A DNA stretch of 64,000 nucleotides, from the NCBI RefSeq assembly GCF_000331305.1, contig NZ_KB217478.1, positions 5,119,595-5,183,594 of the forward strand. Reading direction: 5' to 3'. Both the position numbers and the translations under genes were made by a program. The number at the start of each line of letters is the position of its first letter. Within the stretch, counting starts at the first letter, position 1. This DNA comes from Calothrix sp. PCC 7103. GTDB lineage: Bacteria; Cyanobacteriota; Cyanobacteriia; Cyanobacteriales; Nostocaceae. The notes beneath the pieces are model-generated. The model was not told the DNA's origin, did not search any database, and saw only the letters and a list, made by a program, of their open reading frames with translations. Positions 19,492 to 27,939 of the stretch are shown piece by piece.

Positions 19492-20442
19492 ATGAGCGAG
19501 TTTGTCCTTGAACAAAATGAACAACGAAATGTGGCGGCAGAAAGTCAACCAGTTGAGCGAACTCGTCGTTTGGTCTGGAAGATTTCTATCGCTACACTGA
19601 TTCTAATCGCGATTGGCAGTGCCACCCGTGTAATGAATGCTGGACTCGCTTGTCCTGACTGGCCTCTGTGCTACGGTGAACTTGTTCCAGCCAAACAAAT
19701 GAATCTTCAAGTCTTCTTGGAGTGGTTCCATCGATTAGATGCTTCGCTAATTGGCCTAAGTGCCATAGTACTAGTCTTTTTAAGCTGGTGGAAACGGCGC
19801 CATCTGCCGAGTTGGCTACCGATTGCATCAACATTTGCTTTATTCCTAATTGTTTTCCAAGGTGTATTAGGTGGTCTAACAGTTACTCAATTGTTACGAT
19901 TCGACATTGTGACGGCACACCTAGGAACGGCATTATTATTCTTCATAACCCTGCTAATCATAGGTACAGCTTTGACACCATACCAGGGGACTGGAACTGT
20001 CGGCAAGCTACCTTGGATAGGTTTAACTGCTGCAATTTTGGTGTATGTTCAAAGTTTGCTAGGTGCCGTTGTTGGGTCACGTTGGGCACTTCACCAATGT
20101 TTTGCCGGATACCAACTCTGCGGTGTTATGTATAGTCACATTTTTGGCTTGATACCGCCAACAGTCGCAATTTTGTCTTTAGTCGTAATTGCATGGCGAA
20201 CTCCAGCGTTACACCCAGCGTTACGAAAGCTAGCTAACATGGCAGGTGGATTGCTTGTTCTACAAATTTTGTTAGGTGTCGCCACATTTAGACTACATCT
20301 TCAAGTTGAACCGCTTACTGTATTGCACTCAACAATAGGCGCCACATTGTTAGGTACCCTAGTTGTCTTCACTGTTTTAGCAATGCGTGATGCACAAACA
20401 AATAAACAAACAGAACTAGCAATAACAGCAACAGCCCAGTAA
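19492..20442 (+). CDS. ctaA: Heme A synthase
   Basis: Oxidises the methyl group of heme O to the formyl of heme A for cytochrome oxidase. 316 residues, eight predicted membrane helices. GSATRVMNAGLACPDWPLC, EWFHRLDASLIG, FQGVLGGLTV and TAHLGTALLF show the paired histidine-containing helices of the CtaA/COX15 family, and VLHSTIGATLLG carries the last histidine. Start ATG at 19492. ctaB follows 224 bases later and the oxidase operon is divergent, so the full pathway from protoheme to assembled enzyme is clustered. Confidence 0.95.
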   Translation: MSEFVLEQNEQRNVAAESQPVERTRRLVWKISIATLILIAIGSATRVMNAGLACPDWPLCYGELVPAKQMNLQVFLEWFHRLDASLIGLSAIVLVFLSWWKRRHLPSWLPIASTFALFLIVFQGVLGGLTVTQLLRFDIVTAHLGTALLFFITLLIIGTALTPYQGTGTVGKLPWIGLTAAILVYVQSLLGAVVGSRWALHQCFAGYQLCGVMYSHIFGLIPPTVAILSLVVIAWRTPALHPALRKLANMAGGLLVLQILLGVATFRLHLQVEPLTVLHSTIGATLLGTLVVFTVLAMRDAQTNKQTELAITATAQ

Positions 20443-20494
20443 ACCGAACAAGTTCACCTCTTACAGAATCAAATTCATAAAAAGAGGGAAATAG

Positions 20495-20628
20495 GAAGAG
20501 TTAGGAGTTGTGAGTTATGAGTTATAAGTGGAGAGTTATAAGTTGAAAGTTCAAAATAAAAACCATAAATCATAACTATTCTTCTGTTTTCTTAACCCCT
20601 AACTCCTAACTCTTAACTCCTAACTTTG
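20495..20628. repeat. Heptad-like inverted repeats between ctaA and ctaB
   Basis: Repeated GAGTTAGGAGTTGTGAGTTA words near 20500 face CCTAACTCCTAACTCTTAAC near 20600. The arms can pair into one long imperfect hairpin. It is of the same general style as 6315-6436. Confidence 0.7.
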
Positions 20629-20665
20629 ACCTCAAGTTATTTATAAACAAGGAACTAGTGCCAAA

Positions 20666-21622
20666 ATGATTGAGACTAATGTCTCGAGACACCACCAAAC
20701 TTTTTTAGAAGTGGTTCAGAGCTACTATCTGCTCACTAAACCCCGTATTATCCCATTACTACTAATTACCACAGCTGGCAGCATGTGGATTGCCGCCAAA
20801 GGACAAGTAGACCCCTTACTGTTGTTAGTAACTCTAGCTGGTGGTACTCTCGCGGCAGCTAGTGCCCAAACAATCAATTGTGTCTACGACCGGGATATTG
20901 ATTATGACATGGAGCGCACGCGCCATCGTCCCTTACCTTCAGGCAAAGTTCAATCACGCGATGCTTTAATTTTTGCCGCTGTCCTCGCAATTCTTTCCTT
21001 TACGCTTTTATCTGTTTTTGCTAACTTGCTTGCTGCACTTTTAGCAATGTCAGGTATTATTTTTTACGTATTGATTTACACACACCTTCTCAAGCGTCAT
21101 AGCACCCAAAATATTGTAATTGGTGGCGCCGCTGGTGCGATTCCGGCTTTAGTAGGTTGGGCAGCAGTGACAGGAACCCTTAACTGGGCTGCATGGTTAA
21201 TTTTTGCTATCGTCTTTGTTTGGACACCTCCCCATTTCTGGGCATTGGCGTTAATGATTCGGGATGATTACGCAAAAGTTGGTATTCCAATGCTACCAGT
21301 AGTTGCAGGCGCCAAAGCTACCGTACAACAAATTTGGTATTATACCTTAATAACAGTATTGGCAAGTCTCCTACTAATTTATCCCCTGCATGAGACAGGA
21401 TTTATTTATGGTGCAATAGCAGCATCTTTAGGTGGTGTATTCATACATAAAGCTTGGAAACTATTACAAAATCCAGAAGATAAACCAACCGCAAAAGGAT
21501 TGTTTCTATATTCGATTTCTTACATGATGTTGCTGTGCTTGGGTATGGTAGTCGATAGTCTTCCCATCACTCATCATGCGGTGAATTTCGCGGTTAGTAA
21601 ATTACATTTGCTCGTTGGGTAA
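20666..21622 (+). CDS. ctaB: Protoheme IX farnesyltransferase (heme O synthase)
   Basis: UbiA-family prenyltransferase that attaches a farnesyl group to protoheme. 318 residues, about nine helices. The first Asp-rich motif [19 protein letters not shown] and the [20 protein letters not shown] motif are diagnostic. The ATG at 20666 is preceded by AAGGAACTAG, a usable ribosome site. Downstream lies a perfect 30-base palindrome that may terminate transcription. Confidence 0.96.
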   Translation: MIETNVSRHHQTFLEVVQSYYLLTKPRIIPLLLITTAGSMWIAAKGQVDPLLLLVTLAGGTLAAASAQTINCVYDRDIDYDMERTRHRPLPSGKVQSRDALIFAAVLAILSFTLLSVFANLLAALLAMSGIIFYVLIYTHLLKRHSTQNIVIGGAAGAIPALVGWAAVTGTLNWAAWLIFAIVFVWTPPHFWALALMIRDDYAKVGIPMLPVVAGAKATVQQIWYYTLITVLASLLLIYPLHETGFIYGAIAASLGGVFIHKAWKLLQNPEDKPTAKGLFLYSISYMMLLCLGMVVDSLPITHHAVNFAVSKLHLLVG

Positions 21623-21648
21623 CATATTTCTCTGTAGGAACCAGGCAT

Positions 21649-21678
21649 TGTAGAGACCGTACATGTACGGTCTCTACA
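21649..21678. repeat. TGTAGAGAC-type perfect 30-base palindrome, copy 3
   Basis: Starts TGTAGAGACCGTACATGTAC and is self-complementary over its full 30 bases. Located 27 bases after ctaB. It is nearly identical to 45415-45442. Confidence 0.9.
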
Positions 21679-21758
21679 TCTTTGTGATGTTATTTGATAC
21701 ATAATCTTGGGAAATATAAATTTGTAAATTAATTTACCAAGATTTGTAGAAAATAATA

Positions 21759-23384
21759 ATGAATCTCAAATTTATAAAAAAGTATATATCTTGTTTTTTT
21801 ATACTCATTCTCACAGGGTGTCAAAATGGTTGTCAGCAAAAAAAGATAGAACCAACGCTCACACCACTACCTCAAGACCCATTGATTCAAGTCTATTTAA
21901 ATCATTCCGAAACTTCAGAATATCAAGAACCTTACAAAGATAAAAAGCGTCAGGGTGATGATTTAGAAAAACAAATCGTTGATACAATAATGGGCGCCAA
22001 GTCCCAAGTAGATATAGCAGTACAAGAGTTACGCTTACCGAAAATTGCCCAAGCAATAGCAGCAAAGCAGAAAGCAGGGGTAAAAGTTAGATTAATTATA
22101 GAAAACACATACAATCGTCCGATTAGCAGCTTATCAGCGCAAGAAGTTAAAAAGCTCAAACTAAGGGAAGCGCAAAAATATAAAGAATATCGTAGTTTTG
22201 TTGACATGAATCAAGATGGTAAGCTAGACACAAAAGAAATAGAACAGCGTGATGCTTTAGTAATTCTCGACAAAGCCAAAGTTACAAAACTCGATGATAC
22301 GTCAGATGGTAGTCGTGGTAGTGACTTGATGCATCATAAATTTGTTATAGTCGATAACCGTTTTGTAATTGTCACATCAGCTAACTTTACACTTTCAGAT
22401 GTTCATGGTGACTATACAAAACCAGAAACTTTGGGAAATGCCAACAACTTATTAAAAATTGACAGTCCTGATATTGCAGCACTATTTGCAGAAGAATTTA
22501 ATTTGATGTGGGGAACTGGGGGTAAAACTAGCCAAAAATTTGGACTAAAAAAACCAATACGGGCGCCAAAAACAATCAAAATAGGCGATAGTACAGTTAC
22601 AGTTCACTTTTCACCGACTTCCCCAAACCAACCCTGGATAAATAGTAGTAATGGATTAATCAATACAAATTTATCAAAAGCAACAAAATCTGTAGATATG
22701 GCGTTGTTTGTTTTTTCCGAACAACGACTCGCTAATATCTTAGAATGGCGCCATCAACAAAACGTTAAAATTCGAGCATTACTCGAAAAAAGCTTTGCAT
22801 ATCGCTCTTATAGTGAAGGGTTAGACATGATGGGTCTGGCACTTAGCGACAAATGTAAATACGAAGTCGATAATAAACCTTGGCAGAAACCCATTACTAC
22901 AGTTGCTATACCTTCATTACAAACAGGTGACTTATTACACCATAAGTTTGGTGTTATCGATAATCAAACAGTAATTACAGGTTCACACAACTGGTCAGAA
23001 GCAGCTAATAGTGGTAACGACGAAACACTTTTAGTAATTCAAAATCCCGTTATCGCTGCTCACTACACACGCGAATTTGAAAGATTATACAAAAAATCGC
23101 AACCTGGACTACCACAAAAAATTCAGCAAAAAATCAAATCTCAACAAAAACAGTGTGCAAAGATAGACTCACCTTCAACGATAGAAAATAAATCTGTGCA
23201 GGTTAATTTGAATATTGCAACTCTTGCTGAAATTGAAGCACTACCTGGTATCGGTAAAAAAACTGCACAGCGAATTATTGACGCACGACAACAAAAACCT
23301 TTTACATCATTAAAGGATTTGGAACGAGTGAAGGGATTAAGTAGTAGTAAGTTGTTAAAATTACAAGGTTATATAAGTTGGTAA
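21759..23384 (+). CDS. Lipoprotein phospholipase D-family nuclease with EF-hand-like loop and helix-hairpin-helix tail
   Basis: 541 residues. A lipobox (ILTGC, C21) suggests membrane anchoring outside the cytoplasm. Two PLD HxKxxxxD motifs are present: H192/K194/D199 in HHKFVIVD and a second in HHKFGVID followed by GSHNWSEAA. Between them residues 149-160 (DMNQDGKLDTKE) match the EF-hand calcium-loop consensus. The last about 65 residues (VNLNIATLAEIEALPGIGKK) are a ComEA-like helix-hairpin-helix DNA-binding module. The combination suggests an extracytoplasmic DNA-processing enzyme, perhaps calcium-responsive. Substrate is inference; a phospholipase role is less likely given the DNA-binding tail. 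Confidence 0.83.
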   Translation: MNLKFIKKYISCFFILILTGCQNGCQQKKIEPTLTPLPQDPLIQVYLNHSETSEYQEPYKDKKRQGDDLEKQIVDTIMGAKSQVDIAVQELRLPKIAQAIAAKQKAGVKVRLIIENTYNRPISSLSAQEVKKLKLREAQKYKEYRSFVDMNQDGKLDTKEIEQRDALVILDKAKVTKLDDTSDGSRGSDLMHHKFVIVDNRFVIVTSANFTLSDVHGDYTKPETLGNANNLLKIDSPDIAALFAEEFNLMWGTGGKTSQKFGLKKPIRAPKTIKIGDSTVTVHFSPTSPNQPWINSSNGLINTNLSKATKSVDMALFVFSEQRLANILEWRHQQNVKIRALLEKSFAYRSYSEGLDMMGLALSDKCKYEVDNKPWQKPITTVAIPSLQTGDLLHHKFGVIDNQTVITGSHNWSEAANSGNDETLLVIQNPVIAAHYTREFERLYKKSQPGLPQKIQQKIKSQQKQCAKIDSPSTIENKSVQVNLNIATLAEIEALPGIGKKTAQRIIDARQQKPFTSLKDLERVKGLSSSKLLKLQGYISW

Positions 23385-23447
23385 TCTTTGTAGGTGCTGT
23401 CTTCAGGAACGAGACCCAACAACAAATGATTAAGATATTAAACTGCC

Positions 23448-23496
23448 AAATTCCTAGAGGATAAGTTGAATGTTAATATATCCTCTAGGAAAATTT
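23448..23496. repeat. TCCTAGAGGATA hairpin repeat, copy 1
   Basis: AAATTCCTAGAGGATAAGTT faces ATATCCTCTAGGAAAATTT; the arms pair over about 15 bases. Located about 65 bases after the PLD-family gene. Four full copies exist in the window. Confidence 0.85.
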
Positions 23497-23706
23497 ACCA
23501 AACCGATAAGTTTTAGAAAAATCCAATACAAATATATTAATTTCCAACATTAAGTAAATAATAATACCTAATTTGCTGTAAATTACGTATTTGTCTCTTT
23601 AGAAGCGCCTTTTCATATCTAAAAAATGTGCCGAATATTTTTTTTAATACATCGTTAATATTAATTACTTATATGAAACAGGCCAGAGACTGATTTCTAA
23701 AAAGCC

Positions 23707-23755
23707 AAATTCCTAGAGGATAAATTGAATACAGATATATCCTCTAGGAAAATTT
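23707..23755. repeat. TCCTAGAGGATA hairpin repeat, copy 2
   Basis: Same arms as copy 1. The similarity extends beyond the hairpin on both sides (GCCAAATTCC before, AAAATTTACYAAACC after), so the mobile unit is longer than the stem. Confidence 0.85.
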
Positions 23756-23765
23756 ACTAAACCTT

Positions 23766-24035
23766 TGACTCTCTCTGACCTAAAGGTACAGAGATTCACA
23801 AGAGATCTCAGCCTATTTTCTCTTGTATCCCAGTGTTCAGAGCAAGCCTCTTGATTTTGGGTTCCTAGGCTCAACACGTTTGCTCAAAATTGAGCGTGCT
23901 GATGTCTCCTCAAGGTTTTTCAGGCGTCTACTTCCCCTCAGTCCACGGGTAGGTTTTAACGTCTTGTACTGACTTTTAAATCTTACTACAAAGCCGTCTT
24001 AAAAAGACGGGGTTTTAAACCCAAATTTTCGATAA
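23766..24035. other. Possible IS200/IS605-type element end or structured RNA relic
   Basis: This 270-base stretch has no open frame of note but is rich in short complementary arms: GGTTCCTAGGCTCAACACG, GCTCAAAATTGAGC, and a terminal hairpin CCGTCTTAAAAAGACGG followed by GGTTTTAAACC. It reminds me of the guide-RNA/right-end region that follows tnpB in IS605-family elements, but no tnpB is present. The identity is a guess from pattern memory. Confidence 0.35.
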
Positions 24036-24167
24036 ATTATAGGAACATTAATACAAATGCATTATTTATCTAACAACCAGTAAATTATCTTAATAGCAAT
24101 CAATAGGGATAAATAAGTACACTAAATAGTAGACCTTTCGGCGCGCCCTTAACACCACATTTGACAA

Positions 24168-25361
24168 ATGTCTGAACAATCTGCACGAATTTGTATACTA
24201 GGTGGAGGTTTTGGCGGTCTTTATACCGCTTTACGCCTCAGTCAGTTACCTTGGGATAATAGTCAAAAGCCAGAAATTATCCTTGTTGACCAAAGCGACC
24301 GCTTTTTATTCTCTCCGTTACTGTACGAACTATTGACTGGAGAGTTACAAACTTGGGAAATTGCTCCCCCTTTTGCTGAATTACTGCAAAATACAGGTGT
24401 ACGTTTTTGCCAAGCTGCTGTATCTGGAATTGATGTTGACTCGAAGAGTGTTCACTTGCACGATGGTCCCGAAATTAAATGCGACCGTTTAGTTTTGGCG
24501 TTAGGTGGTGAAACTCCTCTTGATATGGTACCAGGAGCAATATCTTATGCCTATCCATTCCGTACAATTACAGACGCTTATCGTCTGGAAGAACGTTTAC
24601 GCATTTTAGAAGAATCTGATAAAGATAAAATTCGTATCGCTATTGTCGGCGCCGGTTATAGCGGTGTGGAGTTAGCGTGTAAATTATCTGATAGACTTGG
24701 CGACCGAGGAAGATTTCGTTTAGTTGAAGTTGCCGACCAAATTTTACGTACTTCCCCAGAATTTAACCGCGAAGCAGCGCAAAAAGCTTTAGAAAAACAT
24801 GGAGTCTTTCTCGACCTCGACACCAAGGTAGAGTCCATTAGGCAAGATAGCATCACCCTTGAATATAAAAATCAAGTTGATACTATTCCCGTTGATTTGG
24901 TAATTTGGACTGTAGGTACAAGAGTGGCACCTGTAGTTCGTGGTCTTCCGTTAAAGCAAAATCAACGCGGTCAAATTATCGTTGAATCAACTTTACAGGC
25001 GCCTGACTATCCTGATATTTTTGCTTTGGGTGATTTAGCTGAATGTCACGATGCTCAAGGACAAAAAGTACCAAGTACCGCTCAATCTGCTTTCCAACAA
25101 GCTGATTATACTGCCTGGAATATCTGGGCAAGTTTAACGAACCGTCCATTATTGCCTTTCCGTTACCAACCATTAGGTGAAATGATGACGTTAGGTGTTG
25201 ATAATGCCACCCTCACAGGATTAGGTTTTAAACTCTCTGGACCACTTGCTAATATAGCCCGTCGCACAGCTTATTTATATCGAATGCCTACATTAGACCA
25301 CCAGTTAAAAGTTGGTTTCAACTGGCTTGCTCGTCCTATTATTGAAGTACTTTCAAGTTGA
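24168..25361 (+). CDS. ndbB: Type 2 NAD(P)H dehydrogenase (NdbB-like)
   Basis: Flavoprotein that passes electrons from NAD(P)H to a membrane quinone without pumping protons. The N-terminal FAD site is ICILGGGFGGLYTALRL. A second Rossmann site IAIVGAGYSGVELACKL binds NAD(P)H. The C-terminal FAD contact is IFALGDLAE. Length 397 fits the cyanobacterial NdbB group, which has been tied to demethylphylloquinone reduction in vitamin K1 synthesis; assignment to NdbB rather than NdbA/NdbC is from memory. The chosen start is ATG at 24168. Single gene. Confidence 0.82.
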   Translation: MSEQSARICILGGGFGGLYTALRLSQLPWDNSQKPEIILVDQSDRFLFSPLLYELLTGELQTWEIAPPFAELLQNTGVRFCQAAVSGIDVDSKSVHLHDGPEIKCDRLVLALGGETPLDMVPGAISYAYPFRTITDAYRLEERLRILEESDKDKIRIAIVGAGYSGVELACKLSDRLGDRGRFRLVEVADQILRTSPEFNREAAQKALEKHGVFLDLDTKVESIRQDSITLEYKNQVDTIPVDLVIWTVGTRVAPVVRGLPLKQNQRGQIIVESTLQAPDYPDIFALGDLAECHDAQGQKVPSTAQSAFQQADYTAWNIWASLTNRPLLPFRYQPLGEMMTLGVDNATLTGLGFKLSGPLANIARRTAYLYRMPTLDHQLKVGFNWLARPIIEVLSS

Positions 25362-25366
25362 ATTCC

Positions 25367-25418
25367 CCTTTGCGTACTTTGCGGTTCGTTAAAAAAATTA
25401 ACCGCAAAGGTCGCAAAG
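25367..25418. repeat. CTTTGCGTACTTTGCGGTT inverted repeat, copy 1
   Basis: CCTTTGCGTACTTTGCGGTT faces AACCGCAAAGGTCGCAAAG across a short A-rich loop directly after ndbB. A longer copy is at 60833-60908 and a half copy is near 53955. May terminate ndbB. Confidence 0.75.
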
Positions 25419-25610
25419 ACCTGATAAAGATTGGCTGGACACGTTTTTACGAGAAAATGGATTGAGATAAAAGGTTATTTTTTACATTTACTTCATAATA
25501 TTCGGTTTTATTTTCGATTCGCGTGTAAATACTTATGGAGAGCATTTATTTCTTGGGAAAGCCAGAATATAATAATCAGTATTTACTCTGACCATAAGAA
25601 AAAACTTTAT

Positions 25611-26285
25611 ATGCCGAAACCGAGAGTTTTATTTCTCGATGCTATTGGTACCTTATTCTCCGTCAAAGGCAGCGTTGGTGAAGTATATAGCCAAATAGCT
25701 AGTGAGTTTGGGGTTCATATATCATCGTCCGCTTTAAACCAAGCGTTTTCCCAAAGCTTTAAAGCTGCACCATCTCCGACATTCCCAGATGCGGAAGTTC
25801 ACGATGTGCCCGACCTTGAGTATAAATGGTGGTTTGCTGTTGTGCGCGAAACGTTTAACCAAGCAGGCGCCTTACACAAATTTACAGACTTTGATACATT
25901 CTTTGGCGAATTATATATCCATTTTGGTACTGCTCAACCTTGGTTTGTTTACCCTGATGTTATTCCAGCTTTAAAAAATTGGCGCACCAAAGGAATAGAA
26001 CTAGGTATAATATCCAATTTTGATTCGCGTATTTTCTCGGTACTACGAGCTTTAGAACTACAAGATTATTTTGATTCTATAACCATTTCCACTCAAGTCG
26101 GTGCCGCGAAACCTGAAGCCAAAATATTTGGTATAGCTTTAGCAAAGCACAACTGTCCAGCGTCCGAAGCTTGGCATGTTGGTGATAGCAAAAACGATGA
26201 TTATTATGGCGCCAAAGCAGTTGGAATGCGCGGTGTATTAATAACACGACCAAGTGACCAAAAAGTCTTAGTTGGCGCCAATTGA
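25611..26285 (+). CDS. HAD-family hydrolase (HDHD3/REG-2-like)
   Basis: 224 residues from the ATG at 25611. An upstream in-frame ATG at 25431 would add 60 basic, hydrophobic residues with no family likeness, so I rejected it. Motif I is FLDAIGTLF, with Ala-Ile in place of the DxD second aspartate. Motif II is IISNFDSR, and motif III/IV are AAKPEAKIF and HVGDSKNDDYYGA. This is the pattern of the REG-2-like HAD subfamily. The altered second Asp leaves phosphatase activity uncertain. Substrate unknown. mdh follows 79 bases later and may share the transcript. Confidence 0.82.
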   Translation: MPKPRVLFLDAIGTLFSVKGSVGEVYSQIASEFGVHISSSALNQAFSQSFKAAPSPTFPDAEVHDVPDLEYKWWFAVVRETFNQAGALHKFTDFDTFFGELYIHFGTAQPWFVYPDVIPALKNWRTKGIELGIISNFDSRIFSVLRALELQDYFDSITISTQVGAAKPEAKIFGIALAKHNCPASEAWHVGDSKNDDYYGAKAVGMRGVLITRPSDQKVLVGAN

Positions 26286-26364
26286 TGCAAAGACGTACAA
26301 ATTTTGAACACTAATACCCGTAAGGATATAGGATAAGAGAAGGTAAAGAATCGGAATCTCGATT

Positions 26365-27342
26365 ATGCTCTCTGACTCTTCTTCGCCGATTCTGTGTCAT
26401 TCACCGCGCGTTAGTATTATTGGCGCTGGTCGGGTAGGTAGTACGCTTGCTCAAAGAATCGTTGAGAAAAACCTTGCGGATGTGGTATTGCTTGACATTA
26501 TTCCGAAAATGCCGCAAGCTATAGCGCTGGATTTAATGGAAGCACGCGCTTTAGAAAACCACACCCGCAGGATTATTGGTACCAACGATTATGCTGATAT
26601 ATTTGGCTCAGAAATAGTAGTTATTGCAGCAGGTTTTCCGCACAAAGCTGGTATGAGTCGCGATGACTTGCTGCAACAAAATGCCGAAATAGTCAGAGAA
26701 GCTGTCACAAACGCAATTGCTCACTCTCCACAAGCTATTTTTATTGTTGTCACAAATCCTTTAGACGTGATGACATATTTAGCTTGGCAAGCCACTGGTT
26801 TGTCAAGAGATAGAATTATGGGTATGGCTGGTGTGTTAGACTCTGCCCGCTTTGAAACTTATATTGCAATGGAATTAGGTGTTTCACCTCAAGATGTTAG
26901 CGCGATGGTTTTGGGAAGTCATGGTGATTCAATGCTACCTTTGCCCCGTTACTCTACAGTTAACGGTATTCCAATTACAGAATTAATGAACGCAGAAACT
27001 ATTGAACGTTTAGTAAACCGTACTCGCAAAGGTGGTACAGAAATAGTTGATTCTATTCAAACTGGTGGCGCCTTTTTTGCACCTGCTTCGGCTACTTGTA
27101 TGATGATAGAAACTATACTGCGTAACCACTCACGAATGTTACCCGTATCAGCACTTCTACAAGGGGAATATGGTCTGAATGATTTATTTATTGGTGTACC
27201 TTGCCGTTTAGGTTGCGGGGGAATTGAGAAAGTTATTGAGTTGAATTTAACTGACACAGAATTAAAGACATTGCGTATTTCCGCTACCTCTGTACGTCAT
27301 AATATTGACAAAGTAAAAGATATATTAAACAAACTGCAATAA
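26365..27342 (+). CDS. mdh: Malate dehydrogenase (lactate/malate dehydrogenase family)
   Basis: NAD-dependent dehydrogenase, 325 residues. The Rossmann motif is IIGAGRVGSTLA with D44 to select NAD. Substrate-loop residues are FPHKAGMSRDDLL, the asparagine is in VTNPLDVMT, the aspartate-arginine pair in GVLDSARFE, and the catalytic histidine in LGSHGDSM. The position that is arginine in standard malate dehydrogenases (RKPGMSR) is H93 here. The second arginine, R99, is kept. Overall similarity favours malate dehydrogenase, but the loop change could alter specificity. Confidence 0.87.
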   Translation: MLSDSSSPILCHSPRVSIIGAGRVGSTLAQRIVEKNLADVVLLDIIPKMPQAIALDLMEARALENHTRRIIGTNDYADIFGSEIVVIAAGFPHKAGMSRDDLLQQNAEIVREAVTNAIAHSPQAIFIVVTNPLDVMTYLAWQATGLSRDRIMGMAGVLDSARFETYIAMELGVSPQDVSAMVLGSHGDSMLPLPRYSTVNGIPITELMNAETIERLVNRTRKGGTEIVDSIQTGGAFFAPASATCMMIETILRNHSRMLPVSALLQGEYGLNDLFIGVPCRLGCGGIEKVIELNLTDTELKTLRISATSVRHNIDKVKDILNKLQ

Positions 27343-27351
27343 ATCTACATA

Positions 27352-27381
27352 CCTCTTGTGGAGCGGGCATCCCTGCCCGCC
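27352..27381. repeat. CTTGTGGAGCGGGCATCCCTGCCCGC repeat, copy 1
   Basis: GCGGGCATCCCTGCCCGC forms a tight GC-rich hairpin just after mdh. Similar copies occur at 38586 and 48686. A likely transcription terminator or inserted repeat. Confidence 0.75.
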
Positions 27382-27389
27382 CTTCAGAA

Positions 27390-27503
27390 AAATTCCTAGA
27401 GGATAAATTAGATACTCAAAAATATATCCTCTAGGAAAATTAAAGGCGCCAAAATTCCTAGAGGATAAATTAGATACTCAAAAACATATCCTCTAGGAAA
27501 ATC
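27390..27503. repeat. Two tandem TCCTAGAGGATA hairpin repeats, copies 3 and 4
   Basis: Two nearly identical units of about 61 bases, each AAATTCCTAGAGGATAAATT...TATCCTCTAGGAAAATT, joined by AAAGGCGCCA / AGAGGCACCA. A third unit starts at 27513 but stops after AAAATTCCTATTAG. A scrap (ACTAGAGGATAAA) lies at 27648. The local pattern looks like recent tandem duplication. Confidence 0.85.
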
Positions 27504-27664
27504 AGAGGCACCAAAATTCCTATTAGTTAGTGTCATTAATTTTGGTGAGTTGATATTATATTACTCTCATCTGTATATATACTCTGTGGTGTTAAAAATA
27601 GATGACCACACAGGCAAGGATGCCTGTGCTACAACCCTTCAAAATACCACTAGAGGATAAACAT

Positions 27665-27901
27665 TTATCGATAACCTTCTTCATCGGCAGGGTCGCCATA
27701 TGGGTCTTCAGATGCTGGACGAACATCTCCATATTGTTCGTAACCCGCGCGCTCACCATAATATTGTTGGTCAGCAGGGTCTCCGTATGGGTCTTCACTC
27801 GCTGGACGAACGTTTTCATCGTACTCGCGTTCTTCATCCCTGTCGCTTTCAACACCGCTTGCTAAAAAATCTTTCGCTTTACGGAAAAAATCGCCTACCA
27901 T
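27665..27901 (-). CDS. Small acidic protein with an internal duplication
   Basis: 78 residues: an amphipathic start (MVGDFFRKAKDFLASGV), a charged stretch, then VRPASEDPYGDPAD occurring twice (about residues 31-44 and 60-73) separated by a Tyr/Gln-rich linker. I recall short homologues in other cyanobacteria but no function. ATG at 27901 is preceded by GGAGAGAA, a strong ribosome site. It lies 38 bases downstream of the next minus-strand gene, so the pair is probably an operon. Confidence 0.75.
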   Translation of the reverse strand: MVGDFFRKAKDFLASGVESDRDEEREYDENVRPASEDPYGDPADQQYYGERAGYEQYGDVRPASEDPYGDPADEEGYR

Positions 27902-27939
27902 AATTTCTCTCCTTATTAAATTAGCCTTAAAAACTTTAG

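Larger units (their letters stand above)
27343..27664. other. Repeat-filled intergenic region between mdh and the 78-residue protein gene
   Basis: 322 bases holding a GGGCATCCCTGCCCGC hairpin (27352-27381), two tandem TCCTAGAGGATA hairpins, a broken third, and a CACAGGCAAGGATGCCTGTG palindrome near 27608. Convergent gene ends flank it. No gene seen. Confidence 0.75.

Noticed and set aside
25431-25610. N-terminal 60-residue extension of the HAD hydrolase
   Set aside because: Residues are Phe/Tyr/Lys-rich with no family likeness, and MPKPRVLFLDA at 25611 is the normal start.
27390-27530. Tandem hairpin units considered as a CRISPR array
   Set aside because: Only two full units, the spacer between them is about 10 bases and not unique, and no cas genes are present.
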